Positions 48,746 to 58,187 of a DNA stretch of 64,000 nucleotides are shown piece by piece. Source of the stretch: CAYPUG01 sp964413905 (lineage in GTDB: Bacteria; Chloroflexota; Anaerolineae; JAADDB01); assembly GCA_964413905.1 (NCBI GenBank), contig CAYPUG010000001.1:1-64000 (forward strand), given 5' to 3'. The notes under the pieces were generated by a model. The model saw only the letters and a program-made list of their open reading frames with translations. It had not been told where the DNA came from and made no database searches. Position 1 is the stretch's first letter. The number at the start of each line of letters is the position of its first letter. A program made the position numbers and the translations under genes.

Positions 48746-50095
48746 GTGAAGAGCACACGAACGGTAGATACAATATTCAGCCAAGACGCGGTGAAGGCGC
48801 TCTCGGAAATGTTGGACGAACCGGGCTGGATGCTGGACTTGCGCCTGACCGCGTGGCGCATCTTTGAGGAGATGCCTTGGCCTACGGGCAAAGAAGAAAC
48901 ATGGCGGAGGACTTCTCTCCGAGGGTTCCAATTGGAGGCGTTTCGCCCCTTTGTGGTCGATGAGCGGGCCGAAGTCGCACACGAGGAGGATCTAGCCCGA
49001 ATTTACCGAGATCACTTGGCCGAACTCACTTCCGCGGGCGAACTGGTCATGGTGGACGGTCAGGCCCTTTACCATCATTTGCAAGAGGACCTGACCGCGC
49101 AAGGTGTTATCTACACAGACCTCCACACGGCCGTACGGGAATACCCAGACTTGGTAAAGGAAACCTTTGCCCAAAATGTTCCCATCGATGCGAACAAATT
49201 TGCAGCGCTTCATTACGCATTTTGGCACGGGGGGACGTTTATTTACGTGCCCCGAAATGTGCATGTCACCTTACCCCTCCAAACGATTGCTCGATTGACC
49301 ACGCCCGGATTGGCCGGTTTCTATCACACCATCGTCCTGGTTGAAGAAGGAGGGGCGGTCACAGTCATGGAGGATTTCTTTGGCGGCGAGAGGGGAATGC
49401 ACGCGGGCGTGGTGGAACTCTACCCCGGACCCAACAGTGATTTGAACTATGTCCACGTGCAGAATTGGGATCTCAGCTTGTGGAACTTCAGCACCCAACA
49501 CATCGTCGCCAAACGGGATGCACGCGTCACCCACCTTATCGCGTCCTGGGGCAGTCGGTTGAGTAAGACGTGGATCACCCTGGACATGGTGGAACCCGGC
49601 GCGCAAGGCCAACTCCTGGGGCTGTACTTCACTACGGACAGTCAACACATCGATCACCACACCATGCAACATCACAAAGCCCCCCGGTGTAGCAGCGACT
49701 TGCTTTACAAAGGGGCACTTCAGGATACGAGTAGATCGGTGTATCAGGGATACATTAAAGTGTGGCCGGGCGCACAGAAGACCGACGCGTACCAAGCCAA
49801 TCGCAACCTCCTCCTGGACGGCCGGGCACGCGCGGACTCTATCCCCGGTTTGGAAATTGAAGCGGACGACGTACGATGCACGCACGGCGCAACCGCCGGA
49901 CAAATTCCTGAAGAGTACATCTTCTACTTGCAGAGCCGCGGTTTGGATAGAAAGCAAGCCGAGCGATTGGTAGTGAGCGGATTTTTCGAGGAAGTCTTAG
50001 ACCGCATCTATAATAAGGATGTGCAACGGAAGTTAGAGTGGACAATCGCCGAACGACTGGGCGTAGAACTGGCGGACGTGTGGCAAGAGGAATAG
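48746..50095 (+). CDS. sufD: Fe-S assembly protein SufD
   Basis: A 449-residue partner of SufB in SufBC2D. The beta-helix core is related to SufB (KFAALHYAFWHGGTFIYVPR, YVHVQNWDLSLWNFSTQHIV, HHTMQHHKAPRCSSDLLYKG, LQSRGLDRKQAERLVVSGFF), and the histidine needed for assembly in SufD is likely among the HHTMQHH run. GTG at 48746 is the start, preceded by AGGAGG at ten bases. The operon order C-B-D-S-U is the common one in Gram-positive bacteria and Chloroflexota. Confidence 0.95.
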   Translation: MKSTRTVDTIFSQDAVKALSEMLDEPGWMLDLRLTAWRIFEEMPWPTGKEETWRRTSLRGFQLEAFRPFVVDERAEVAHEEDLARIYRDHLAELTSAGELVMVDGQALYHHLQEDLTAQGVIYTDLHTAVREYPDLVKETFAQNVPIDANKFAALHYAFWHGGTFIYVPRNVHVTLPLQTIARLTTPGLAGFYHTIVLVEEGGAVTVMEDFFGGERGMHAGVVELYPGPNSDLNYVHVQNWDLSLWNFSTQHIVAKRDARVTHLIASWGSRLSKTWITLDMVEPGAQGQLLGLYFTTDSQHIDHHTMQHHKAPRCSSDLLYKGALQDTSRSVYQGYIKVWPGAQKTDAYQANRNLLLDGRARADSIPGLEIEADDVRCTHGATAGQIPEEYIFYLQSRGLDRKQAERLVVSGFFEEVLDRIYNKDVQRKLEWTIAERLGVELADVWQEE

Positions 50096-50160
50096 CATCC
50101 AAGGCGGGAAAAAGTGCCTTCTCCTTGGATGTTCACGCATATTCCAACAAGAGGGTGAGC

Positions 50161-51393
50161 ATGAACACATCGATAAATGTCCAACGTATCCGTGAGGATT
50201 TTCCCGTGCTCCAACAGGAGATTTACGGAAAACCCCTCACGTTCCTGGACAGCACGGCTTCAGCGCAGAAGCCGCGCCAGGTCATCGACGCCATGAACGA
50301 AATGTACACCCGGTACTACGCCAACGTCCACCGGGGTATCTACTACCTGAGCGAAAAGGCCACGGAACTGTATGAGGAAGCTCGGCGTAAGATTGCACGC
50401 TTTATTAACGCCCGCTCCTGGCGGGAGGTGGTGTACGTGCGCAATGCGACCGAAGCTATCAACCTGGTGGCCTACGCGTGGGGGTTGAACAACCTAAAGC
50501 CCGGGGATGAAATCCTGGTCACGGAAATGGAACACCACGCGAACATTGTGCCGTGGCAGTTGGTGTGCGAGCGCACCGGCGCCACCCTGCGTTGGGTGCC
50601 CATCCGGGATGACGGAACGTTGGACATGGACGCGTTGGATCGCCTGCTTACGGAACGCACCCGCCTGTTTGCCTTCACGGCCATGTCCAACGTGCTGGGC
50701 ACCCAAACGCCTGTCCAAGAACTGGTAGAACGAGCCCACGCGGTGGGTGCGCTGGCCCTGGTCGATGGCGCGCAGAGCGTCCCCCACCTCCCTACGGATG
50801 TTCGAGCCTGGGATTGTGACTTCCTGGCGTTCTCGGGGCACAAAATGCTGGGCCCGACGGGCATCGGCGTCTTGTACGCCAAGCGGGAACTCCTGGAAGC
50901 GATGCCTCCGTTCCTCGCAGGAGGTGACATGATTCGCACGGTCACTTTTGAGAAAACCACCTGGAACGATGTGCCCTATAAGTTCGAGGCAGGGACCCCC
51001 GCGGTGGCCGAAGCGGTGGGCCTGGGCGCTGCCGTGGACTACCTTACGAACATCGGCATGGAAAACATCCTCGCCCACGAGCACCACATTGTGCGCTACG
51101 CGTTTGAGCGCCTGCAGGAGGTGGAAGGGCTGCGCATCCTAGGGCCGGGCCCGGATCAACGCGGGGGAGTGATCGCGTTCACCCTGGCCGCGGCTCATCC
51201 CCATGACGTGGCCGCCATCCTCGATCGGGAAGGGATCGCAGTCCGTGCCGGACACCACTGCGCGCAACCTGTCCATGATCATTACGGCATCGCGGCTACC
51301 ACCCGGGCCAGTTTCTACATCTACAACGACGAAGCAGATGTAGACCGCCTGGTGGCAGCACTGCATCGAGTTGTCGAAATCTTGGGGAGTTAA
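50161..51393 (+). CDS. sufS: Cysteine desulfurase SufS
   Basis: PLP-dependent enzyme that takes sulfur from L-cysteine as a protein-bound persulfide. The 410-residue class II desulfurase shows FLDSTASAQKPRQVIDAM, EMEHHANIVPWQLVCERTGA, DGAQSVPHLPTDVRAWDCDF, the PLP lysine in FSGHKMLGPTGIGVLYA and the reactive cysteine in VRAGHHCAQPVHDH. ATG 50161 follows GAGGGTGAGC; upstream frame is shared with the sufD end. SufU follows after one base. Confidence 0.97.
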   Translation: MNTSINVQRIREDFPVLQQEIYGKPLTFLDSTASAQKPRQVIDAMNEMYTRYYANVHRGIYYLSEKATELYEEARRKIARFINARSWREVVYVRNATEAINLVAYAWGLNNLKPGDEILVTEMEHHANIVPWQLVCERTGATLRWVPIRDDGTLDMDALDRLLTERTRLFAFTAMSNVLGTQTPVQELVERAHAVGALALVDGAQSVPHLPTDVRAWDCDFLAFSGHKMLGPTGIGVLYAKRELLEAMPPFLAGGDMIRTVTFEKTTWNDVPYKFEAGTPAVAEAVGLGAAVDYLTNIGMENILAHEHHIVRYAFERLQEVEGLRILGPGPDQRGGVIAFTLAAAHPHDVAAILDREGIAVRAGHHCAQPVHDHYGIAATTRASFYIYNDEADVDRLVAALHRVVEILGS

Positions 51394-51394
51394 C

Positions 51395-51784
51395 ATGTAC
51401 GACCTCTACGCAGAAGAAATCCTAGACCATTACAAATTTCCCCGCAACAAGGGGAAAATGGATAACCCCGACCTGGTGTACCACGATGAAAACCCCGTAT
51501 GCGGGGACGAAATCACCATCATGCTCAAAGTGGAAGACGGTCGGGTCGTCGATGTGAAGTGGGAAGGCCGGGGCTGCACCATCAGTCAGGCATCCGCTTC
51601 TATGCTCTCGGAAGAGGTAAAAGGGAAAACCTTGGAAGAACTACGCCACTGGGGCAAGGAAGAGGTGCTGGACCTGTTGGGGATTCCCCTCGGCCCTGTA
51701 CGTTTAAAATGTGCGCTTTTGCCGCTCAAAGCCCTGAAGGCCGCGGCTTGGGGTATCACATCCTGGCCGGATGAGGAGGAATGA
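51395..51784 (+). CDS. sufU: SufU-type sulfur acceptor/scaffold protein
   Basis: A 129-residue IscU-fold protein that accepts persulfide sulfur from SufS in organisms lacking SufE. It has LYAEEILDHYKFPRNKGKMD, the three cysteine ligands in NPVCGDEI, GRGCTISQASASM and RLKCALLPLKAL, and the nearby Asp, as in Bacillus SufU. ATG 51395 begins one base after the SufS stop with GGGGAG upstream. The pairing SufS-SufU rather than SufS-SufE fits the operon type. Confidence 0.94.
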   Translation: MYDLYAEEILDHYKFPRNKGKMDNPDLVYHDENPVCGDEITIMLKVEDGRVVDVKWEGRGCTISQASASMLSEEVKGKTLEELRHWGKEEVLDLLGIPLGPVRLKCALLPLKALKAAAWGITSWPDEEE

Positions 51785-51788
51785 GTTT

Positions 51789-51823
51789 CGTGGGATGTTC
51801 GCTAAAGGCGGAAACATCCCACG
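51789..51823 (+). terminator. Hairpin directly after sufU
   Basis: CGTGGGATGTT (51789-51799) pairs perfectly with AACATCCCACG (51813-51823); short inner pairing is possible. It starts four bases after the sufU stop. The downstream sequence is C/T-rich (ACCTTTCTCCTCCTCTT). Possible partial terminator between sufU and sufT. Confidence 0.55.
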
Positions 51824-51838
51824 ACCTTTCTCCTCCTC

Positions 51839-51942
51839 TTGATATATCGCCCAGGCTTAAAAGGAGAAGAGGGTGTGATTTTCGCCGCCTTCGGCGGTGA
51901 AAATCACACAAATCTCTACTCTTTCTTTACGTGATATATCAA
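51839..51942 (+). repeat. Dispersed intergenic element with 17-bp hairpin, in the suf operon
   Basis: Ends TTGATATATC (51839-51848) and GATATATCAA (51933-51942) are perfect inverted repeats. Inside is a 17-bp stem (51873-51889 with 51893-51909, one G-T pair) closed by TTC, the same stem length and loop as at 8544-8580 and sharing the TTTTCGC core. Arms include GGCTTAAAAGGAGAAGA and CTTTCTTTACG, matching the family. Confidence 0.75.
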
Positions 51943-51992
51943 TCCATCAGCAGCCATGAGCCAAAAACCATACAGGAGGATAGAGTAAGACG

Positions 51993-52343
51993 ATGACAGA
52001 ACAGCAACAGCAGCAGACTACAGAAGCATTTAACGTCACCGAAGATGACGTGCGCGAGGTCATCCGCGAACACGTGTACGATCCGGAGATCGGCATCAAC
52101 ATCGTGGACCTAGGGCTGGTGTACGACATTAAGGTTCTGCCCGAAGAGCGCAAGGCCATCATCACCATGACGTTAACCGCACCCGGATGTCCGGTGGGCC
52201 CTCAAATCCTGGCCAGCACCGAAGGGTGGGTACGGGAGAAATTTCCGGAACTGGAAGACGTCGAAATTAACCTCGTATGGTCACCTCCTTGGAACCCCTC
52301 TATGATGAGCGACGAGGCCAAAGACATGCTAGGAATTTACTAG
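51993..52343 (+). CDS. sufT: SufT-like MIP18-family (DUF59) Fe-S assembly factor
   Basis: A 116-residue protein of the MIP18/PaaD family: DDVREVIREHVYDPEIGINI, VDLGLVYDIKVL, the conserved Cys in TLTAPGCPVGPQI and NLVWSPPWNPSMMSDEAKDM. Members help deliver Fe-S clusters to target proteins. It follows the suf genes after a 208-base gap with two hairpins, so it may be made at a different level. A Gln run (EQQQQQ) marks the N-terminus. ATG 51993 has AGGAGG upstream at a rather long distance. Confidence 0.92.
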   Translation: MTEQQQQQTTEAFNVTEDDVREVIREHVYDPEIGINIVDLGLVYDIKVLPEERKAIITMTLTAPGCPVGPQILASTEGWVREKFPELEDVEINLVWSPPWNPSMMSDEAKDMLGIY

Positions 52344-52354
52344 AGGACGCGCCT

Positions 52355-53443
52355 ATGGCACATCATTCAGAAAGACCCTTACCCGCCACCTTTACTCCAA
52401 ACAATGAATCTGTAAAGAGGGTGGGTAAGGGTCCCTTTACACATATCCCCTTTCTTCTCCTCCTCTCCGGATTCTTCACAGCCATCCTGCTGAACGGCTG
52501 TCATCATGTCACCACACTCGTGCCTCCTACACCGTCCCTTTCCCCTACCGCGACCTGGACACTGCCCCCCACCCCGCTTCGCTTGACCGAACGCGAAAAA
52601 GAATGCCAACGTCCGTGGCTAAACACCCAACACTTGGAGACCACGCCGTCCCCCTCCCTCACACCATCGCCCACATCTACACCCACACCCAGCCCATCCG
52701 CTACAGCGACCGCGACGCCTACTCCCGGTCCCACACCGGACGGCATTCACCGCACCGCGCGCGTGCCCATCCTCATGTACCATCACATCGCCGTCCCTCC
52801 ACCGGACGCAGACCCCATCCGTTACGATCTTTCCGTCCCACCCGACCGCTTTGAAGCCCACCTAAAATACCTGAAAGAGGAAGGCTATACCTCCATCACC
52901 CTGGACGCGTTGGTATATCACCTCACCCGGGGATGGCCGCTGCCCGAGAAACCCATCATCCTCACGTTCGATGACGGCTATGTGGACAACTACGAAAACG
53001 CGTTTCCCCTCTTACAAAAATACGGATTCATCGCCGCGTTCTTCATCATTACCGATGTGGTAAATCACCAAACGCCCGGGTACATGACCTGGGATATGGT
53101 CAGGGAAATGCGGGCCGCGGGCATGGAATTTGGTGCGCATGGCCGCACTCACATCGATCTCGCCCAGGCGGACATGGACCAACTGGTGTGGCAAGCGCTA
53201 GGATCCACCGAAGTCTTCCAAGTGGAACTGGGAGAGCCCGCACGGTACATCGCCTACCCTTCCGGCAAATATGACAACGACGTCATAGCGGTGTATCATT
53301 CAGCCCACTACTGGGCCGGATTGACCACCCAATTCGGGGTGATACAGGACAGCGAACACCTCTTTGAATTGAAACGCCTACGTATTCACCACGACACCAC
53401 CGTAGCCCAATTAAACGCTCTACTTCAAATCCGCACCCCGTAA
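52355..53443 (+). CDS. Polysaccharide deacetylase lipoprotein
   Basis: A 362-residue secreted enzyme of the CE4/NodB family. A hydrophobic segment with lipobox LNGC (residues about 46-49) is preceded by an unusually long N-terminal stretch (about 30 residues), and followed by a Thr/Pro linker to about residue 128. The NodB domain has VPILMYHHIAVP, TFDDGYVDNYENAFPLL with the catalytic and metal-binding Asp, and the metal-binding histidines in FGAHGRTHIDLA, then YIAYPSGKYDNDVIAV. It would remove acetyl groups from a cell-wall or surface glycan outside the membrane. Starts 11 bases after sufT. Confidence 0.9.
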   Translation: MAHHSERPLPATFTPNNESVKRVGKGPFTHIPFLLLLSGFFTAILLNGCHHVTTLVPPTPSLSPTATWTLPPTPLRLTEREKECQRPWLNTQHLETTPSPSLTPSPTSTPTPSPSATATATPTPGPTPDGIHRTARVPILMYHHIAVPPPDADPIRYDLSVPPDRFEAHLKYLKEEGYTSITLDALVYHLTRGWPLPEKPIILTFDDGYVDNYENAFPLLQKYGFIAAFFIITDVVNHQTPGYMTWDMVREMRAAGMEFGAHGRTHIDLAQADMDQLVWQALGSTEVFQVELGEPARYIAYPSGKYDNDVIAVYHSAHYWAGLTTQFGVIQDSEHLFELKRLRIHHDTTVAQLNALLQIRTP

Positions 53444-53532
53444 GGGAGGTCGCAAAGGGAAGAAGTGCGATAAAGACGAAACCCGACATATCTGCCCATC
53501 GGGGCACCGAAAAGAAAACAGAGGAGGATTCT

Positions 53533-54750
53533 ATGAACCGCAAAGTCATTTGGCCAATCGTCACTCTCAGCATAATGATAATCATCCTCAGCGCATGTGG
53601 TGGCACGAAAAAGACCCCCACCGCAACGTCTGTACCGGTTACACCGGAAACACACGCCATGGCCACAACTCCACCCCCCCCGACACCTGTGCCCCCATCA
53701 CCCACCAAAGCCAAACCCACCGTGGCCCCTGTGGCGACCAAAGTGGAAAAACCGGCTCCCACCCCCATCCCCACAGAAACATCTCCGCAGGCCGAAGAGG
53801 AACAAGAGGAGACGCTCACCTTCACAACGCCTGACGAACTTCAAGACATCCAATCCTATCGGATGCGCATCCTGTATCGGACGACGTATAAAGGTGAAAC
53901 CATCGATGTACTGAAATACCTCATCGAAGCCGTTAAGAATCCACCGGCCAAACATATGATTATGGAGTACATCGAAGAACCCCCCGCGGCCAACCAGAAG
54001 CCCATGCCACAAAAACTGGAAATTGTCCAGAAGGAAAACAAAATTTGGTTCAAGATGGGGGACACCTGGATCTCCGGACAGGCCCCAGAACAGCAGAATA
54101 ACATTCAGTACGGAGAGGAAATCCGCTTTTACACATCAACGGAACTGGGCACCGGTTGGAAAAAAGTAGGCACCGAAGAGATCAACGGATTCAAAACCGT
54201 CCATTACCGTAATGAAAACGTGCCTTATGAAGCAGAGGTCTCTCCCTTCTTCCCCTGGTACAACTGGTTTGCTTCGCCGGGAGAACAACCCAAAGTGACC
54301 GTGAAACGCATCACGGCCGATGTCTACATCTCCGATAAAAATTTTGCAGTAAAAGAAATCATTCACTGGGATGTGGATTTGGAACACGGAGGCAAAACAG
54401 AACATGCCCAAACCGAACTCATCACCGAAATCCTGGAGTTGAACCCGGACATCACCATCAACATTCCGGAAGAAAAAGCCGGGCAGAATGCCCCCATTCC
54501 TTTACCTGGAGAACCCACATCGGTCATGGCGACTCAAGGCATGTGGATCTACGCCATCCCGGGGACCACCGTTGAAAACGTAGTCGCGTACTTCAACACC
54601 GAACTTCCCAAACAAGGGTACAACGTCCAATCGAATCCTATGATGCCGGGCATGCTCACCATGACCACACCGGAGGGCAAAACGTACACGGTCACCGTTA
54701 CCGAAGAAGGCAACAACGTCCACGTCATGATCCAGGGTCAAACCCCGTGA
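53533..54750 (+). CDS. Lipoprotein with LolA/LppX-like domain
   Basis: A 405-residue lipoprotein: signal with lipobox LSAC (residues 19-22), a Thr/Pro/Lys-rich linker to about 95, then a beta-rich domain (about 100-300: SYRMRILYRTTYKGETID, NKIWFKMGDTWISGQ, INGFKTVHYRNENVP, ITADVYISDKNFAVKEIIHW) with the strand order of LolA/LppX-like lipid-binding folds. A short C-terminal domain (about 325-405, GTTVENVVAYFNTELPKQGY, TVTVTEEGNNVHVMIQG) follows. Ligand unknown. ATG 53533 follows AGAGGAGGATTCT. It is likely part of the run ending with the FemX-like gene. Confidence 0.8.
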   Translation: MNRKVIWPIVTLSIMIIILSACGGTKKTPTATSVPVTPETHAMATTPPPPTPVPPSPTKAKPTVAPVATKVEKPAPTPIPTETSPQAEEEQEETLTFTTPDELQDIQSYRMRILYRTTYKGETIDVLKYLIEAVKNPPAKHMIMEYIEEPPAANQKPMPQKLEIVQKENKIWFKMGDTWISGQAPEQQNNIQYGEEIRFYTSTELGTGWKKVGTEEINGFKTVHYRNENVPYEAEVSPFFPWYNWFASPGEQPKVTVKRITADVYISDKNFAVKEIIHWDVDLEHGGKTEHAQTELITEILELNPDITINIPEEKAGQNAPIPLPGEPTSVMATQGMWIYAIPGTTVENVVAYFNTELPKQGYNVQSNPMMPGMLTMTTPEGKTYTVTVTEEGNNVHVMIQGQTP

Positions 54751-54774
54751 CGGGTGTGGGGGAAAATCACGCCG

Positions 54775-56493
54775 ATGAAACCTATATTCACCTTTGACGC
54801 CTGGGTCACCGCGGCCATAGCCGACGAAATAAGGCAAACGTGTTTGCCCGGACGAGTACAAGAGATCATCCAGCCGGACGAATACACTTACGCGCTGGAA
54901 ATCTATGCACGCCGACAGCGTCACCACCTTATCATCTCCGCGCATCCCCAACTCGCCCGCACGCACCTCGCCCGGCAAAAACCCCGACGCGGCCTGATGA
55001 CCCCGACCCCCCTTCTCCTGCTCATGCGCAAGTGGCTGCGAGGAGCGCACGTGGAGCGCGTAGAACAGACACCCTTTGAGCGGATACTCACCTTCACCTT
55101 TGATCATCCCGAGCAAGGCACTTCTTCCCTCGTCGCCGAAATCATGGGCCGATACGCGAACATCCTCCTCCTCAACGCGGAAGGTCGCATCCTCCATGCG
55201 GTGAAGATCGTCGGGCCGGACCGCAATCCCGTGCGCACCACTCGGCCCGGCGATCTGTATCGGCCGCCCCCGCCCCAGGACAAACTCCTGCCCATCGCGA
55301 TGACGGAAAAACACTTGCGTCACTGGCTGGCCGAAGCTCCGGCCCACCATCCTGTCTGGCGCCTCCTCGTCGGGCACATAGCAGGTATCAGTCCGCTGCT
55401 GGCCCGGGAAATCACCTACCGCGCCCTAGGAGATCCACTGGCGGTGGCCGAAGATGCACGTACACAAGGGCCATCACGACTGCTCACCGCTCTCGCCATC
55501 TTCCTCAATCAATTGGCCACCTCGGCCTGGGAACCCAGCATCGTGCGTGAAGAGGATAGAGTCATCGCTTTCGCCCCTTACCAACTAACCCATCTGGGCT
55601 CGCCAGAACCGGTGAACACCCTCAGCGAAGCGATTGAACAATGGCTCGAAAGTCACGGTCAGGCCGATCCTTACGCAGGTCAGAGGGAACGCGTCCGGCG
55701 TATATTGGAGGACGCAATATCCCAAGTCACCCACCGCATTGAAGCCCTCGAACGAGAACTGACCGAAGCACAGAATCCAGAGGAGTGGAAGCGCAAGGCA
55801 GATTGGCTCCTTACTTACGCGTACCAAATTCCCGAAGGCGCGTCCGAAGTGACCCTAGAAACCGACAACGGTCCTTTGACCCTCTCCCTGGATCCTGCGC
55901 TCACCCCGGTGGAAAACGCGCAGAAGTTCTACCGACGGTATCAAAAAGCCAAACGAGCCCAGAAGGAGATCCCGGCACGACTGGAAGAGGCGCGCCACAC
56001 CCTCGAATTCCTAAGACAACTGACAACAGACCTCACGCTTGCCCAGGACGCCTCGGAAATCGCAGAGGTGGAACGGGCCTTGGTGGACGCCGGATTTGCC
56101 CGCCGGGACCGGAAACGAGTTCCGCCTCCCCCGGCCAAACCGTACACCTTTACCACGCCCGAAGGGTTCACCGTCCTGGTGGGGCGCAGTGCGCGACTGA
56201 ACGATGAGATCACCTTCCGGCGGGCCGCGCCGGACGACCTGTGGTTCCATGCCCGTAATGTGCCCGGCGCCCATGTTGTACTGCGCAGCGGCGGCCGCCC
56301 TATCTCCCAGGAAACGTTGCGCCGAGTCGCGGCCCTGGCTGCATACTATTCTGCGGCCCGGGAAAACACCACGGTAGATGTGCAGATTGCACGAGTACGT
56401 GACATACGCCGCCATCCTTCCGGACGCCCGGGCCAAGTGCTCTTACGACGGGAAAACGTCATCCGTGTAACACCTGCGCCTTGGGAGGAGTAA
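54775..56493 (+). CDS. rqcH: Rqc2-homologue RqcH (NFACT family)
   Basis: Ribosome-associated factor that adds alanine tails to stalled nascent chains on the 50S subunit. The 572-residue protein has the NFACT-N domain (AIADEIRQTCLPGRVQEIIQ, TSSLVAEIMGRYANILLLN), a helix-hairpin-helix part, a long coiled coil (about 320-440), and the NFACT-R domain near the end with the D/R motif in DDLWFHARNVPGAHVVLRSG. ATG 54775 is chosen; GTG at 54754 would add seven residues. The older name fibronectin-binding protein A applies to this family. Starts 24 bases after the lipoprotein gene. Confidence 0.94.
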   Translation: MKPIFTFDAWVTAAIADEIRQTCLPGRVQEIIQPDEYTYALEIYARRQRHHLIISAHPQLARTHLARQKPRRGLMTPTPLLLLMRKWLRGAHVERVEQTPFERILTFTFDHPEQGTSSLVAEIMGRYANILLLNAEGRILHAVKIVGPDRNPVRTTRPGDLYRPPPPQDKLLPIAMTEKHLRHWLAEAPAHHPVWRLLVGHIAGISPLLAREITYRALGDPLAVAEDARTQGPSRLLTALAIFLNQLATSAWEPSIVREEDRVIAFAPYQLTHLGSPEPVNTLSEAIEQWLESHGQADPYAGQRERVRRILEDAISQVTHRIEALERELTEAQNPEEWKRKADWLLTYAYQIPEGASEVTLETDNGPLTLSLDPALTPVENAQKFYRRYQKAKRAQKEIPARLEEARHTLEFLRQLTTDLTLAQDASEIAEVERALVDAGFARRDRKRVPPPPAKPYTFTTPEGFTVLVGRSARLNDEITFRRAAPDDLWFHARNVPGAHVVLRSGGRPISQETLRRVAALAAYYSAARENTTVDVQIARVRDIRRHPSGRPGQVLLRRENVIRVTPAPWEE

Positions 56494-56497
56494 CTCT

Positions 56498-57568
56498 GTG
56501 GCGGAAGATGTCGTCATTGTCCACGAACGTGAGGATTGGAACCGTGGGTTGGCTTCCCTGCCCACTCCGCATGTGCTCCAAACATGGGAATGGGGGCAGG
56601 TGAAAAGGCAGACAGGATGGCATCCTCTTCCCCTACGGCTGCAAACAAGCAACCGCATTCAGGGGCAGGCCTTAATCCTCCGGCGCCGGTTACCCGCCTT
56701 GCCCTGGGCGTTGGGATATGTGCCTAAGGGCCCTATCGTGGACTGGTCCGACCCGGACGCGGTGGAAGCCATGCTGGCCATGCTGGAACGCACCGCTCGT
56801 CAACAACGTTTACTCTTCCTCAAAATCGACCCCGACGTAGACCCGAACACACCGACCGGACAGGCGATTATTCAGCGGCTAACATCCCGCGGATGGCGCC
56901 CGTCACCGCAAGCTATCCAGTTCCGAAACACGGTGCTGGTAGATCTGCGAGGCACCGAAGAGGAACTCTTGGCGCGTATGAAATCCAAGTGGCGCTACAA
57001 CATTCGCCTGGCGCGACGACGGGGCGTACGTGTGCGAGAGGGAACAGTGGCAGATCTGCCGCGATTCTATGCTCTGTACGAAGAGACGGCCCGGCGGGAC
57101 GCGTTCCTCATCCGCCCGTACGCGTACTACGAACACACCTGGCGCACGTTCATGTCCAGTGAGATGGCCGTTCTCCTCCTCGCCGAGTGGGAAGGCACGA
57201 CGATCGCCGGCCTCATGCTCTTCCTATTTGGCTCACGCGCCTGGTACATGTACGGTGCGTCCGCAAGCGGAGAGGTGCGTAAACACATGCCGAACCACCT
57301 GCTCCAATGGGAAGCCATGCGCACCGCCCGGGCTCGAGGGTGCTCCGTGTACGATATGTGGGGAGCGCCTGACGTGTTGGATGAACGTGATCCCATGTGG
57401 GGTGTATATCGTTTCAAAATGGGATTCGGCGGCACATTTCAACGTTGGATCGGCGCGTGGGATTTCCCTGTCTACCCGAGAGCATATCACATTTATGTGT
57501 CCACCCTCCCCCGGGTGATGCACACACTCTCCCGTGCACTGACGCGGTTGCGCGCTTGGCGGTTATGA
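56498..57568 (+). CDS. FemX/FemAB-like peptidoglycan bridge aminoacyltransferase
   Basis: A 356-residue protein of two GNAT-like domains, typical of Fem aminoacyltransferases that add the first bridge residue to lipid II. Seen: FLQTWEWGQVKRQTGW-like opening (HVLQTWEWGQVKRQTGWHPL), the conserved KWRYNIRLARRRGVRV, FYALYEETARRDAF, and GCSVYDMWGAPDVLDERDPM with YRFKMGFGGTFQRWIG. It would act at the inner face of the membrane using aminoacyl-tRNA. GTG 56498 is the start, four bases after rqcH, with GGAG in the preceding sequence. It overlaps the convergent next gene by six bases. Confidence 0.88.
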   Translation: MAEDVVIVHEREDWNRGLASLPTPHVLQTWEWGQVKRQTGWHPLPLRLQTSNRIQGQALILRRRLPALPWALGYVPKGPIVDWSDPDAVEAMLAMLERTARQQRLLFLKIDPDVDPNTPTGQAIIQRLTSRGWRPSPQAIQFRNTVLVDLRGTEEELLARMKSKWRYNIRLARRRGVRVREGTVADLPRFYALYEETARRDAFLIRPYAYYEHTWRTFMSSEMAVLLLAEWEGTTIAGLMLFLFGSRAWYMYGASASGEVRKHMPNHLLQWEAMRTARARGCSVYDMWGAPDVLDERDPMWGVYRFKMGFGGTFQRWIGAWDFPVYPRAYHIYVSTLPRVMHTLSRALTRLRAWRL

Positions 57569-58141
57569 CCGGCTACGCTGCCACGCGATCACCATGCGCT
57601 GTACGGCCGTCAAATTCGTCAGTGGAGCCAGAATCCACAGGGTCCATTCGACTCGGTTAAACAGCAGACCTAAAATTAGGATGGCCAACCGCTCAAAGCG
57701 GGTGAGCAAACCCTCCCGCACAGGAATATTTACCGACTCCGCTTTGGCCCGCGCGTAGGAGATAATCAGAGAACCAACGATTGTCAAGTAAATAAGCAGA
57801 ATAGGGATTTCCTGATGATGGCGAGTATAGTACACCAACAGGCCAAAGTATAGAATCCCCTCCGCATACCGATCCAACGTCGCGTCCAAAAACGCGCCAA
57901 AAGGCGTCACTTGATCACTCATACGTGCCAACGTACCGTCCACCGCATCAAACCAGACGGTAAGAAGTAACAGAAGGCCTGCCAGTTGAAAATAGCCCAA
58001 GACGATCACCACAGATACACTGGCAACCACCCAGAACGCGCCGAACGTCAACATGTTCGGCGTCACGTGAAATTTAAGGAAAATTCGTGCCGTACCTTGC
58101 AAAAAACCGGTTGCCCATCGTCGGGCCGCATCACTGAACAT
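57563..58141 (-). CDS. CDP-alcohol phosphatidyltransferase family protein
   Basis: A 192-residue membrane enzyme with about five hydrophobic segments and the family signature D-G-x2-A-R-x8-G-x3-D-x3-D, seen as DGTLARMSDQVTPFGAFLDA followed by TLDRYAEG. It joins a CDP-linked lipid to a polar alcohol such as glycerol phosphate or inositol phosphate; which alcohol cannot be told. The 3' end overlaps the FemX-like gene by six bases in convergent orientation, and prfB lies 46 bases upstream on the same strand. Confidence 0.92.
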   Translation of the reverse strand: MFSDAARRWATGFLQGTARIFLKFHVTPNMLTFGAFWVVASVSVVIVLGYFQLAGLLLLLTVWFDAVDGTLARMSDQVTPFGAFLDATLDRYAEGILYFGLLVYYTRHHQEIPILLIYLTIVGSLIISYARAKAESVNIPVREGLLTRFERLAILILGLLFNRVEWTLWILAPLTNLTAVQRMVIAWQRSRS

Positions 58142-58187
58142 ACGTCTATCCCCCTCGTCGTGTTGAAAAACAAATCCAACAGTCGGG

